Made by a program: the position numbers and the translations under genes
Part shown: positions 12,001 through 26,800 of the stretch, piece by piece
How positions within the stretch are numbered: position 1 is the first letter of the stretch
How the letters are laid out: every line of letters begins with the position of its first letter
The notes under the pieces: model-generated
Told to the model about the DNA's origin: nothing
What the model saw: the letters and a program-made list of their open reading frames with translations, nothing else
Database searches by the model: none
Assembly (NCBI GenBank): GCA_038373865.1
Contig: JAXGGA010002992.1
Location: 1-64,000, forward strand
From: Uloborus plumipes
Taxonomy: Eukaryota > Arthropoda > Arachnida > Araneae > Uloboridae
Reading direction: 5' to 3'
Length of the DNA stretch: 64,000 nucleotides

Positions 12001-15000
12001 GTAGTCATTAGTTATTTTATCCGTAGTTCTTTGCAGGGCATAAATACATCCATGATCACCAGCATCAAGACTGTGACAATATCTTTCTTCACTAAGAAGT
12101 TATAAAGATCATTTAGGGGAGGGGTCAATTGTCCCCCCTAGCTTTGGGAAATTAATGTATTTACATATAAGTAGGCAGGTTTTTGCTGTTTTTTGGTATA
12201 GTTTACATTGAGAACATACCTCAATGACTACATACCCTCCCTTTTGGAAAAATTGAAAATGACGGATCTGCTGTCAAGAAATATCTCAAAATTTTCAATG
12301 TAAAATTGTTTGGTTGTCTTTCATCCATGAAGGTATCCTAGTTGGTTTGTCTCCTTTTTCACTTCCAAAAGCAGTTCTTCCACTGAGCTCTGAATTGTAT
12401 GAGTTTAATAACTTTACTTCTGAGAAAAAGCTCTGGAACCAATCTCAAAAAAATGTTTCCAGTGGCTCAAGAACACTTATTAGCAGACCAAAATGCAGTT
12501 CATTGCATATTATTTGTAGTCTCAGCAGTTTGGATTCTGAAATAGTCGAATATTTTGTATTTGCAGTGCCACTTCCATATAAAATGGAAGCTCATCTGTC
12601 TTAAACAAAGTAAAGGTTTCAAATCTTAAACCATTTATAAAATGAACCGCATAAAGTGGGGGTCTACTGTATTACAGGAATTATCCGAAAAAAGTATAAG
12701 TTTGAGGTAGATAGACAAAAATCTTCGCTACCAAAAATGTCCTTTGACCTTTGGATTGTCAGACAGATTTTTAATTCAATGAATTTTGGCTTTAAGTCAG
12801 TCTTTCTAATTTAAGTTAGTTGAAGCTTATTTGTTTGAAAAATGATTCTTTGTAAAATTTTGTATAATTTTATTTTTGAATGTGAGAAACAACTAACTTG
12901 TGTTTGAATAGCAAGCTATAACCATAAGTAATTGCTCACCAAAAAGTCTGTAAAACAGAAATTTATAGTCTTGTGTTATTTTCATGATACAGGCAGGTAA
13001 TCTTGGTATGTTTCAAAATTATATTGTTCAATACAAATTGGGGCAATGCTCAATAATCTAATAGTTATTAAGTAAAAGTTTCTACATGCAATAAAAATGA
13101 ACTTTATTCATTTTTAGTTACTTGTATGATACCAAGTGCTACCACATTTTTTAAATAAAAAAATGTTTTGACAATTGAGTAACAGTTATAGATAAATGGG
13201 GTATAACTTTCTGAAACGTGCTGTTGATTGTAATAGCATGAAGTGTTACAAAAAGGGGAAATAAATTAGTGTGTACTGTAAGAAGTGTATGTTTAATAAT
13301 TTTTTGTAGAAATTCTTTAATACTACTTATTAAAAATGTATTTAAATACTTAAATTTGTTTTTGAAATCACATTACATTTACTTACTTTTTACTTCCTTT
13401 TACGTAGTAAAGGAAGTATTGTGATCGCGAAAAAAAATCACTCAAATTTGAGTCTAAATTTTGATTTTGCTCACCCCCGAATGAATGTTCAGTAGTTTTT
13501 TCAACCTGTCAGCACGTGCATATGTACCTAACAACATATAAGCAACCGAAAAATCCTTTTCAACCACCCCCGAGTTAATTACGACGAGTTTTCTCGTGAC
13601 GTCTGTATATACCAGGCACGTGCCGTCAATGAATGCCTAGGGTAGGCAGATGCATAGATTTGTGGAATAATATATATCATTAAAAAAGCATGAAATTTAA
13701 AAAGCAATAAAATAATGTGAATATGAAAGATGTTTACTTATTATACAAATTATTTTCATTTTTGCAGGAATATTCGCCTTCATATATGTATATGATTCAT
13801 AAACTATCTTATATCCATGTTGGATACAGTTTCAACTTAATCCTGCGAAAAAGCGGGACACAAAAAAACACAAAGCATTTGAAAATTACTATATTTCATG
13901 AAAACAAAACACTCTAATGGAGATAGCAAACTGCAAGTACTCAACAGTACTGTACAAAAGACGGCATGAATACGTCTAGACCGTAAAAACGTCACAGATT
14001 GCACAGGCATGGTTCTGCGCATGACGCAGTCAAATTTCGGCGGAGAACAGAAGAAACCGCAAAGGCACTTTTCGGACAGCCTTTCTTCGCCGCTTTTCGA
14101 ACATAAGGGGAGAAAAGTGCAGGGCACGTGCACTTCCTAAGACGATGCATGGTATAGATACAGTGGTCGAAAAGCACTGGTAGTCGATGCTTTTTTAAGG
14201 AAGAAAAATGAAAATTTCCGTGTTTTTTCTGCTATATTCACTGTTTAATGCTTTAATATTTTCCAATCAGCGCATTTTATGTCATTTAATGAAATTAAAA
14301 AATTGGTATGTTTTCTTCATGGGTAGGCACTGCCTACCTTGCCTACCCAGACGGCACGTCTCTGGTATATACGTATGTGCGGATGTATGTGCTTATGTAT
14401 GTGTGTCGCATAACTCAAAAACTATATGCCGTAGAAGCTTCTAGCTTAGTATGTAGGCTCTGAGGATGGTCTAGTTGTGCACCTCCCCTTGTGGTTGCAT
14501 TCGAATGTTCCCAAGGGGGTGTTTTACCCCTTTTTTGGGGTAAATCAGTGTTAATTTCAATGCAGACTCAAGTGATATGAATTGGCGCGACCACTTGGCG
14601 ATATGTCGCCAAGCTTTTGGTCGCCAACTTGGCGACATATCGCCAAGTTGGCGACAAATTTGGCGAAAAAAGTTTTTTGAATTTGGGTTCAACTTGGCGC
14701 TACTGGCAATATTTTGCGAAAAATTCACTGAATGATATTAAAATCAGCAATAAAGAAAATTAACCATTGTAAAATATTTTTTGCATTGTGTCATGGCAGA
14801 TTAGGGGAGTAAATATTTGAATTGTTACCTTGCTCACTCCAAGCACTTTTTTTAACACTTAAGGCAACTACTAAGAAATTTACTCGTAAAAGGAAGTAGT
14901 GTGGGGTCCATACCAGATTTTTTCTATTATTAAATCAAAAACACGTTGATATTTACTAAACCAACATTTCAGTGCTGCATTTTCTCTGAAAATATTGTTT

Positions 15001-18000
15001 GAAATACTTGCGTTTTCCAAATTTTCTGCATAAGTGTAATAGCAAGTTTGGAAATCTAAGTTAATATACAAAATGGTTGCAAAGAATTACCTAATATTTG
15101 GGTTACAAAAGTTTTTTTTACGTTTCATTGAATTTACTAATTTATCAACTGAAGATGATTTTACTCATAACAGTTTGTTAAGTACCAACTATACAAATAG
15201 AAATGTGTCAACCAACAACTAACTGGAGCCAACTAACTGTATAGGTCCTTTACAAGGGCCGATCTAGAAATGTTTCAAGGGAGGTTTTGTTTTATTACAT
15301 TAAATGTTTTATTACATATCCTTTACTGCATATATTGGTTTACAAATGTTGACCTATATGTTTTGAACTTCAATTGTAAAACATATCTTGAGAAGAGCTC
15401 TAAACCTCCTTTCAGGTAGCATCAAAAGTCTAAAATTGCCTTTTTTGAACTTTGAAATTGAAAATTTACCAGTGGTAAGTCTTTCAAGGGCGTTGCGATT
15501 ACCCCTCTCTTGTGTCTGCCCCTGGTTCTTTATTGCCTATCCATCCTTAACGAAGATTAATTACCTTTTTCGAAACAAACAATGAGAAATATGGTGAGAT
15601 TCCCCAAGAATGGGACTTTTCAAAATTCCCAGCATAAATCTGCTTAAGAAAATGCTCATTTTTTTTGGAAGGGAAGAGAAAGAAAAAAAAAACAGAGAGA
15701 ACATTTCATGTCTGCCTATGTAGCCACTTGGAGCTAAATTTAGCTCTGATCATTTAAATACAACAGATGAATCTATTATCAAAACTTTAATGAATTGACA
15801 TTGTACAAAAACTTTTTTAAAGATCATAACATTGAAAGCAAAGTAGTTTAGGCAGTTAAAATTCCCTGTGAGGCACCCTCTCATGTCGGAGCTCCCAGGG
15901 GTGACTGTCTGGTTGCCTCCCTAATTTCGGACAACTGATTACAACAAAAGAAACAGATTGGTATTTCTCGCAATTTTAAATTCTTTTACGATATTGTAAA
16001 AATAATGTGTGTACCATTTCGCTGCTTCAAAAGAGCCAACAACTTCTGTATCTACAATCCAACAAATAATCTCGCCCCAAAAAATGGATGACTCATATAC
16101 GCAATCTCAAAAGCATGCACAAATAGCTCCTCTGACACTTGTCATCTGGTATAAAAATATTATGACTGCTCAGTAATGCCGCCAGTATTAAAATTGTGTA
16201 TGTATTCTTGCTGGGGAATGAATCCTCTGAGGGAGCAAGTATCTGCACCTTTTCCCTACATAAATTGGTAATTAATTTTCATTAGTGTTTCATGATTAAG
16301 AACCATTTGCAGCTGCTTTGCTTTTCTTTGTGACATGAAATAACTTTATGGCTAATGTGATTCCTTTATTAAAAAAAAAATCACACATTCCCTGTTTTTA
16401 TGTTTAGGTCTGGACTATTCTGATATGCAGGATTTGACATCACAAGTTGCAGGAAAAGGTGATGTAGCTAGAAAAGCAAAGTTTCTATTATCACTCATTG
16501 CAAAGTATCAAGAATCCTTCAATGCTGTAGAAAATGTAAGTTTTCCTTTAAGAGCTCCTCTACAAGACTATATAACAAAAACAAGTTTTCAAAATGCTTT
16601 CATCTTATTAATCATTTAATGCATTTCAGTTATATTTACTTTAGTCCTTATTTCATAACTGCCAACTCTCTTCATACACGTGCATGAAAATTATATGTTT
16701 CTGCCAATTTTTGAAATTATGTTTATTTCATTTTCCTTCTTTTAAAAAGTATTAGTTCCCAAAAAATGAGGTAAAATTGATCCAATTATTCCCTGAACTT
16801 CCTCAACTTTTAAAAGCTGCAAGGAATGTTAAAATAGTACATACCTTTATTTTCCGAGTTTAAACTCCTGCATAAATTTAGTTTAAGAAATCTATACATG
16901 TATTAAAGAAATTCCTAGAACGTTTATACCTTTGTCTTTAAATTAATTCATGTCTTATGTCTTACATTTTATGCATAGGTCCGCTGAATTTTCATCGTTC
17001 AATGTAGCTACAAGGCCGTGACCAAGGAGAGGGGTTAAACCTCTTCCATTTAAAACAACAAATGAGTAAATAAATAGTTATAGACTTGATTTAAGTTAAA
17101 ATTTAATTTACTGGTGCAAGTGTATGCTTCCGCAATACAGAGCTTAAGAAAATTATGCTTGAGGAATTCAATGATTAAAGAATAATTGAATCAATCTGGA
17201 AAAGAATCATCTAAAGTAGTATTAGTACTTTTTGTTTAAGAAAGTCTTCATGGGATTTGTTTTCTGTTGACTTCTATACAGTAGTATAGAATGATGCAGA
17301 ATAAAATAGAATAGTTCTTCTTTCTTATTTAACTTTTAATTTCAATAAATTTCCTTTTAGTTTAGTTTCATTGAATCAGCTTAATCATATGAGATAAGAT
17401 AATATTTTCAAATTTTTCCACTGTTAACAAAATGCAAATATGTTTAAAAAAGAAAGGGCTTTGTTAAAAAATTAAATATGTTAAATAATTGAGCATTTTT
17501 TTCCATCAAACATGTCTTTCAATTTATTCTTGTTTTATTTATTTATTTTACTTAGTCTTTTCCTTTTTATTTATTTATTTATTATAATTTGACAGTCCTC
17601 AGGAATGGAAATTTCTTTCGAATGCCTCCCTTTTGGAAATAGCCAGGCCTATAGCCACAGGCCTGGTTGGCATGTTGGCAGCTATGTTATTTCATTCATT
17701 TCATGAAAAAAATTATTATTGTTCACAATTACCTGTTGAAACTTTTTCCTAACCTGAACAAAATTCTAATAATTGAGGCAAATTGCATGTTGGACAGATT
17801 TAGGAGTTCGGATGTTAGCTCACCATATATATGAGAACCTCATTTATCCAAAACTTTTAACCAAAAACTAGTTTAACTGAAGTCAGTTTACTGAATTTTT
17901 ATTTATTTACTACTACAGTCGACGCTCGTCATAACTACCACTCATTATAAAGACCATCCTAATATATAACGACCTGTAGGAAAACCCGCAACTTTATCCC

Positions 18001-19729
18001 AATGCACTCTATGTTCTACCTCTTATAGCGACCACTCATTATAAAGACCTTTTACTGTGGGACAGAGATGGTCATTATATCCAGCAGTCATTATATCTAG
18101 AACTTCGGCTGTACTATTATTACTATTGGTAAGTAAACAGCATCACTTCAAGGTCACACCTGGCAGCCATTGTTACTCCAGACACAAATTATCCATGCAT
18201 TCCTATCACTTCTGTTTTTTTCCTCTCAAACCCACAAGTGAATTTTTGGAACATTAAATGATTCTATTTTTTGAAATGCCATTAAATTCAAAAGTGATCA
18301 AATGCGAAAGTTAATTATTGTTTTGTTAATTAATTATTTTTAACTATTTATCATGTCCATGTTTAAAGTTAAAGAACAAAAAATACAGTTGAGCCAATAT
18401 TTTGAAAAGTACCAATTTGAAGTTGGAGTTTTCTGACTAAAAAAAGTTTTTGTAGAAAAAAAATTAATATTGGATTCTAAGTCTAAATTGGGTCTAAATG
18501 CAAGAAAAAAAAGGGGGGAGGTCAAGGAATTTATTTACCCCCTCTTTAGATTACTCACTTTTAAGCCGTTGCAGATCTGATGAGTGTTACAGATCTAAAG
18601 GTAATATGAGCTACGTATCTGAGTTTATGCTTTCAGTCTTCATTAACATCTCTAAAAATGATATCATTTCCTTGCATTTTTAACATAGAATTAAGATAAC
18701 TATATTTATATATATTAGCTAAAAAATTAAATTTTATTATAAAAAAAGAATTTCTTGGAAATAAAAATGAGCGATGAGGTTTTTACATAAAATAAATTAT
18801 GATGTTACCAAATCCAAGCTAATAAAACATTTGTTTTGTTTTGAAATAACACACAACTTCAACTTTTTCAACACACAACTCTGCTGCTTGCTTTTCTTTA
18901 CCGTATTTTCGCGTAGATAAGCCGCACCACCGTATACGCCGCACTTCGCAAAATTCGGGAGAAAAAAAATGCGTTTCATCAGATACGCCGCATCAGCGTA
19001 TAAGCCGCATAAAATTTTGTCAAAAATTCAATCTGCGAAAACCTACACCTACGCTGTATACTGGTATTGACATCGTTCAAAAACAATGACAAAGAATTAG
19101 TAACATTGATTTGAAAACAGTGTTTCAATATTATAAATAAATAAAACGTTGCAACATTTTAGCGATGACTGCAACTTATAGTAACCCTGTTCTGCTCCAG
19201 ATGGTTTCTACTGCAACCCTACTTCCCATCCTCAAGGCAACGGCGGGCAGCATTTTTTTTAAATTATTTGTTTATCGTTTGGATTCCTTTTCCTTTATTA
19301 GACAGGTTAGTTATGGTTGATGTTTTTTTTTCTTAATTTATTCCACTTCCTTCTCGGATCTAGGAGAATAAAATAACATCTGAATAAGCAGAAATGCTAT
19401 CACCCTTTTCAAAATAGATTTTTTTCAAGGGCGTTGCAGTTCTGGGTTTTCGATGTCAGACTCTAATTTGTTTTGTTTTTAAGCAATAACTAAACATAAC
19501 ATGAACTTTGAAAAAAAAAAAAACTTTTACATCGTATAAGCCGCCATGGCGTATAAGCCGCAGGAGTTAAAATTCAGCTTTTAAACACGTATAAGCCGCG
19601 GCTTATCTACGCGAAAATACGGTAATTAGTTGCAGGAAATTTAATTTCTTGATCAGAAATTCAAATTTAGCATGCTAGTTATTATCTAGTTATTTAGCGA
19701 AGTTATGAGAAATTGAAGCACCAAAAAAA

Positions 19730-19760
<31 letters not shown>

Positions 19761-22700
19761 AATAATAATAATACTTAACTTAATTTCTGCAGTGTCAATT
19801 TTTCTTATTTTACTAACTTCTTTGTTAGGTATATTAACAAACTACAAATGAAGCAATTGTACTAAAACTCATTGCTTTTCATTTTTTAAGAACAAAAATA
19901 TTCAATATATATGGCTAAAACCTTTGATTTTTGCTTTTAAATAATTCTGAAACGTGAGAGTTAGTTCGTTAACATATTCGCTGTTTTTCAATGTTACCGA
20001 TCTGACAAACCGACAAAGTTTTTTTTTAATTTCCGAGTCGATCGCGCTAAACCAAACTCAAACACATGGTTTTTTCACTTGCAATATAGGTCTATACTTA
20101 TATATAAAATAACTTTTAAAATAATAAAAACTGCGCATTTTAGCTCGTGTTACTGATCTGATGACTTAAATGACACATTTTATAAATCAGTGTAAAAAAT
20201 CTTACCTGCAATTTTAGATGCAGAAATGCAAATTTTTAATTACAATGCGATAAAACATCACACCAGGTACTTAGTATCACGTGGTATCAGTGCAGGAAAT
20301 GATTTTGGGATTCTAAATATAGATCAGAAGTTATTGTTACCGCTCTGACATGGAAATGAGGGACACACCTATTTCGCATTCCCTAGAAAATCAGAAATCG
20401 ATTAAAACAAAAATGAAGTAAAATATTAATAAAGGGTTAAAAATAGAATCGTTTTTTTGGGAAGTCAGAAAGTGCGCTTAAGCTGTTTGCATGCTAAGCT
20501 TTGCTGCTGGGGACACGTTACCGATCTGATTTTTGATGTATAAAACAAATATTTTCTGAAGAATTTTTTTTTTTTCTGTTATTATTAGATGAAATGAAAG
20601 CAGAACCTTGTCTTCTTTCTGGAGAAAATTATTTTTTTAACTAGTTATTGAAATACTAGTGAAAATTCACTTGGGACACAAATTGGTACTTTTCTAAATA
20701 TTAGCTCAGTTGACATATTATGTTCTATGAAATCCATGCTGAATTTTCTGGTTTGAGTAAAATATGACAACTTGCATAAATGTACAAATAAAAACAAATC
20801 AAAAGAGTTAAAAACACAGCAAACAGCTGCTTCAAGGCTGCCAAATGCCAGCCTCTTCATCAGTACATAAAAAGGACTGGCTCACAAGTCCAAAGCAATG
20901 GTCAAGTGAAAGAGAAATCAAAGAGGAGAAGGAGTAAATAAGCCCCAAGTGTCTATTTAGAGTTTATTTATGAGTTTGTGAAAAAATTTTAGACGTTATT
21001 ATGTATTTATATCTGTTAATGGTAATCGTACCTATGTATAACTAGTACTAAGTATGTTAGTACTTAGTGAAGTTCAAATGGCTATGACCGTGTGAGTGTG
21101 TACGTTGTAAATAAATGTCTCTTAATCTACTAGCAAGCCTTGATCATTCATCTGCTGCTAAATGAATTCTGCTACGCCTAACACATCTATACATTTTTAA
21201 AAACATCATCATAAATTTTTTTTATACCGTAAAATGGGGTGAATCGGAACACTTTTCAGCTTTGATTGTAAAAAAAGTAGTTAAAAGATTTTTTTTATTT
21301 GATTTTTTGGGTAAAAACTTCGGTCTTGCTTTACTTTTGCTATTCCAAGCGAAGACAAAGCATTTTGAAAAATTATTATTAAAATATATAGGAAATTATG
21401 GGTGTTCCGAATCACCACGCTGATAGGGGTCAATCGGAACACTTGTTAAAATTTTTATTTTTTTTCAATTTAACCTGTAATAGGTCTCACAAAATAAGTA
21501 ATATTGATGGGGGAGAATAAGAACAGACAATTACTGTCAAATAAATGCATAATTTCAATACCAGTAAACGTGTATAATTTGTCAAAATTCAAAATAATTT
21601 TGAACTTATGAAAAATGAAAAGTTATTTTAAGAAATGCTTTTGAATTGAAATACAAAGATTTAACATGAATGGAAGTCACGCATGTCGTCCACAAATATG
21701 TACTTGTCCTTAAAACTAGCAATTGTGACTTGGCTTAAGTTTTTTCATAACATCTCCTGGGATGAACTCTGCCTTTTCTTTAGTTTCTTGAAATCTCTGG
21801 GTTTCGGGGATTGTCCTGAAAGCTTTTTACGCTTATTCATCACTGTCTGTGTGCTGGATTTTTACTACATAAAGTCTATGTGACTTTCCCCCTCGTATTT
21901 TAAGTAAAAAGAAGTCTCCTGGAAAAAAAATCTTTTGAAATCTGCAACTGTTTGTCATTCTAAGATCTAGTTGCTCACAAGAAGGGATAAACAGTAATAA
22001 AACCTTGTCCTTGTCTTGATTAGAAGAATTGGGGTTAGAATCTTGATTTTTCAAACAGTTTCCTTCAAATAAGTTTGAATTGGAACAGCAGAACTAAGTG
22101 TTCCGATTCACCCCGCAAATTTTTTTCTATGCCATTTTTCAGAATTCTTCATTTTTATGACACAATTTATAAAACATGTAAATTCTAATGCGGTATTCTG
22201 TTGTTCAGATACATGTATAATTGAAACATACCACTCTTAGTTTTTAAATATAAGAAGGTTTGATCTTGCATATGAAGTTTTGCAGTCTATGGAAATGTGA
22301 TGTTTTCTAGCGTTCCACGTGCAGCCCTCCTTAGAAGCCAATAGCGTTGCCAGATTGACAAAAGTAATTTTTTCCTACTCCCTATGATCTTACCTTTCTA
22401 AGAAAAAAATTCATGGTGAAAAATACCCAATAGTTTATTTATGAAGAATTTCGTTGTACGGTCGGAAAGTTTTGTTGCGATTGACCTCGGTGTTCCTATA
22501 CACCCCATTTTACGGTACCTTATTCTCTTTTACTACCAGTTACTTTTACGTCTCTATTATTTCCTTATAAAATGCATAACTTTTGACTCAACTCTCTCTT
22601 TAACAGTGTCAGAAACCTGTAATTGCTGCCATTCATGGAAAGTGTAGCGGTGGAGGTGTGGATCTCATTTGCGCTTGTGATATCAGATATTGCTCCGAAG

Positions 22701-23753
22701 ATGCATTTTTTGAAATAGAGGTAAATTAAATCCTTTTTTTCCTTATGTTCCTAATCATGCAGATCAAATAACAAATGATAAATTTTATGTAAACAATATG
22801 CATTCTTAACCATCATAGAAAGAGGCTGAGAATTAGTGAACACTTTTTAAAATGAAATAAGAGAAATTCCAGAAGCAATATTAGTTAAGTATAAAACTTT
22901 CTTGGGGTCAGCACTTTCTTAACTGTTCGATTCGCACCTGGGCACAAAAATATCTTGGCGCTCTTTATAATAAATTTATTTTTAAAATGCCACTTTTTGT
23001 ATTGTCATGGAGCCTCTGTGCGGCACAAGTCCCCTGGCTGTAAGTGGGGATGACAGTGCGTAAAGACAGTACCACTTGAAGTACAGCAGTAAAATTTTAT
23101 ACTTTTCAATATGTTCAGTATCAGTATCCCAGAGATAACCTAAGGCTCTACGCTAAGAGGAGGGCCGTGGAGGAGAAAAGTATCCCAGAGACATCATTTC
23201 AAGTTTTTCCAGGGGGGAGGGGGGGGGGCAAGGGTCCAAACACAATGCAATTTCATCGGAGAATAGCAAAAACCACGCCCCTTTATATGTAAATACATTG
23301 ACTTCTCAACGCCCCCCCCCCCTAAATGACGGGCCTGCAGTATCCCTTAGGAGAGAAAGACCAACCTCTCTCAGCATTTCAAAAATAAAAAGGAGCCAAA
23401 CTAAGTTTTTATTGTAAATGTGTATGTGTTGTACTTAATTTCTTTATTTTAAAAGTATCTCAGGGTAGTTACTTTTTGAATTTGTTAAATTATATGCTTT
23501 TACTTAGGAAGTTGATGTTGGAATGGCTGCAGATATGGGGACACTACAAAGGTTACCAAAAATAGTAGGAAATGATAGCTTGGTAAGGGAATATGCATTC
23601 AGTTGTGCCAAAATAGAACCTGCTGAAGCAAAAACTGTAAGAATTTCTGATATCTTTCATTATTACCTTCAACTTATATTAATTTTATTGTCACAATTTA
23701 TCACTATTTTGTAAAATATAATACTTGACTCATAAAGTTTAAATCTTTGTTGA

Positions 23754-23819
<66 letters not shown>

Positions 23820-26800
23820 TTTTTTAAATGGTAAATTTGATAAATAACTATGCTTTTTTTTTCTTACTCCTAGTTTATATTTTTCTATCCCTACTTTATA
23901 TTCTCCTATTCTATATTTTTGAAACTTTGATCAAATCAAGATTATAAATTTCTTAGAGACTAAAATAGTCTGTTGAATAGTTTTCAGTCAGATTTTAGGA
24001 AAGATAAATCGTGTGCCTCTAATTTATTGCTACTCTATGACAAGGTACCTTGGCCTTAGATAATGAAAATTGTGTAGAGGTTTATATTGATTTACAAAAA
24101 GCTTTCGATTAAATGATGCTCTATTCAACGGCTGATGTAGAAATAGAAGGAAAATTTTTAATTTGGGTTAAAAATTGGCTGACTGGAAGAAACCCCTCTG
24201 GGATGTTGTAAGAATCAAGATTGAAGAGAAAGAAAGTGAAAAAGACTTTATGTATTTTACATGACAATTTCTGAAAGCATATAAACTTAAATAACTGACT
24301 CAAGTTTGATATTTGACATGGCAGTGGAATCTGAAATCAAAAATAATAATAGAAAAGAAAAAGTTAATATAAATGTATAAAAAAAGATAATAATAGTAAT
24401 GAATAAAATAAATACATAAGCTTCCAAAATATTGTGAAAAATCTTGAAAAAAATGAAACTCTTCTTCTATTTTGCGGAGCATGGGCTTTGTGTACAATGT
24501 CTGCATTTTATGCTCGCCTCATCTAAAATTCTGGGGACTGTGAATATTTTTCACTAATGATATGTTCGAATTAATGAGACTTCTATGTCCTCATCATCAA
24601 AACTATTATTTTTGCCATGTAATGCACCACTCATTTCTTTCCTTTTAGTTTTACAACAATGAAATATAAATCTATAACAACAATAAATTTAAAGATAATT
24701 TATAACAAGTAATTAATAATTTTTAATTTTATAATAAGTTATGGATAATCTTTAATTTTATAATAAATAATTAATAATCTTTAATAAGCAAGCAAAAATT
24801 AGCAATAAAACATTTAATAATTCAATAAAGAAAATCACAAAAAAAAAAAAAAAAAACTAGGAGCGCAAATACAACCCTTATGTTTTATGAAGTGGGATGT
24901 GACTTTGCCCATTTGAGTTTAAAATGTTCAATGAATCAAACAAAAACACTAACTTATTTTCAATCCTCATTATAGACCTACTGTCTGTTTGCGTATTGTG
25001 CGCCTGGCAACCACGAATGCTTCCATTTGAAAAAGGGGAGATAGATTTAAGATGCACACTTCCATATGCTTTCAGTTTTTGTTCGCTTGCTACTTCCTCG
25101 TTGCATTTTCCCCCTATTTTGAGAGAGTCAGAGCAGACTTTGCGCATGCGCAGATTCGACGGAGGTCTCGCAAAAAAATGTTAGACAGTAAATAAAACAA
25201 AGAGTCGATTTTACTTACCTTTCGTACAGGGTAGCTGCCTAAACCAAAGCTTGACACTACTACAAATCACTGTTTTGCTAATCTGATAAAGAAAATAACT
25301 GCTATGATAATAAATTCAAAGGGAGCAGGAAATTCAGTGTCCCCAAAGTTGTATCTAAGAAGGCTTGTCACAAATAATGTGCATTTTTGGTCACAATCGA
25401 GCTAACCATACTAGAGTACTGAATGTTTTTATGAATCAGGCAAAGTCACTCTGCTTCACCATGCATAAGACGAAAAGCTAAATTGAAATTTACAGCTTAT
25501 TCCAATCATTAGCATACCCCTTATACAACAGAAGTTACTAAGCAATTTGTTTCGTATTCCTCTAGACATTTGAAAAATGATTTTTGAAATCATCTGCATA
25601 CTATTAGCAATATAGTGTACCATGTATGAGCAGTGTTTGTTCTAGGGGAAGCAACATAAGGCCATTGCTCCGGGCGACAATTTCTGGAGGGTAGCAAAGT
25701 CATTATATGTGTCTGGCTTTTTCATTGAAACTCAATATAAAAACTTGAAGGAAAATTGGTGAGGGCAGCAGTTTCAAGATTTGTCTCATTTTGGTATAAT
25801 CCAAGATTAGCACTGTGTATGAAGCATGAACAATTGTCACAAAACTGGTTTTCAAGTTCATGGTCCAAAAAGCTATTTTTTCACTTTTTGCAGAAATTAT
25901 ATAATTATAGTTTTAAAAATATTAAATATTCGACTATTTCACTGTTTTATGCACAGCCTGCATAACTTAGTCCTCCTAAGCTAGGAGTGAAAGACTTTGT
26001 GTAGCAACATTATCATTGTGATTTAATTTTGTGCATTAATATTTTTGTTTTTAACCCGGCAAAGTCTTTTTTTCTGACACTTAAAACATTATTCAGTATA
26101 AAACTTATAGAAGTGCATTTAGTGGGTGTGTTTGATATTTTACATTCTCTAAATCATCTAATATCATCTTCAACAAGCAAATATTTCTTCTCTTACATTT
26201 CTTAATGAAAAAGAGATGATTTTATTATAATCACTGCTGGTACCAAATGGTACTTCTTAGATATTTAAGTTGATTTTAATATAAAATGTAAATCATTATT
26301 ATTTTATTACCACTAAACTGATTTTTGAGCAGACTGCTTTATTTGTGGTCTATTAGTTTGTCCACTTTCTGCAGAAACCATTAAAAATGATAAATTAAAT
26401 GTTTAATTATTTTAATAAAAAGGCATCGACTTCATTCCTCCACCATTAATTTATCCTAGCTTAAAGTGAAAGAAACAGTATTAGTATTAACATTTTCATT
26501 CATTGTTGAGCATTAATATTTAGTCTTTTTAATTTATTCACATAAATCATTTACTTGCATTATTAGTAGTATTTTTTTAATATAGCATTAGTTTTTCGTA
26601 CTTGGCTACAATCAGAGTATACCTGCCTCCAGCTCGGTTGTTGGCTAATCCTGACTGAGGAGTCCAGAATAAGGACAAAACTACAGTCCCAGGATGTTAT
26701 GAATGAGCTGTTGGTGTATTTGCTTCAGTTTTTCCTATATTATCTGTCATACATACTCTGGTTCTGTAATTCATATAGTATTTACTTTGCATTACCAGGT

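Noticed and set aside
21055..21183. TGTTAG ... CTAACA, looking like a short solo LTR with a poly-A-signal-like AAATAAATG inside
   Set aside because: The 5-bp flanks (AAGTA and CATCT) do not match and the length (129 bp) is unusually short. No retrovirus-like coding sequence is nearby.
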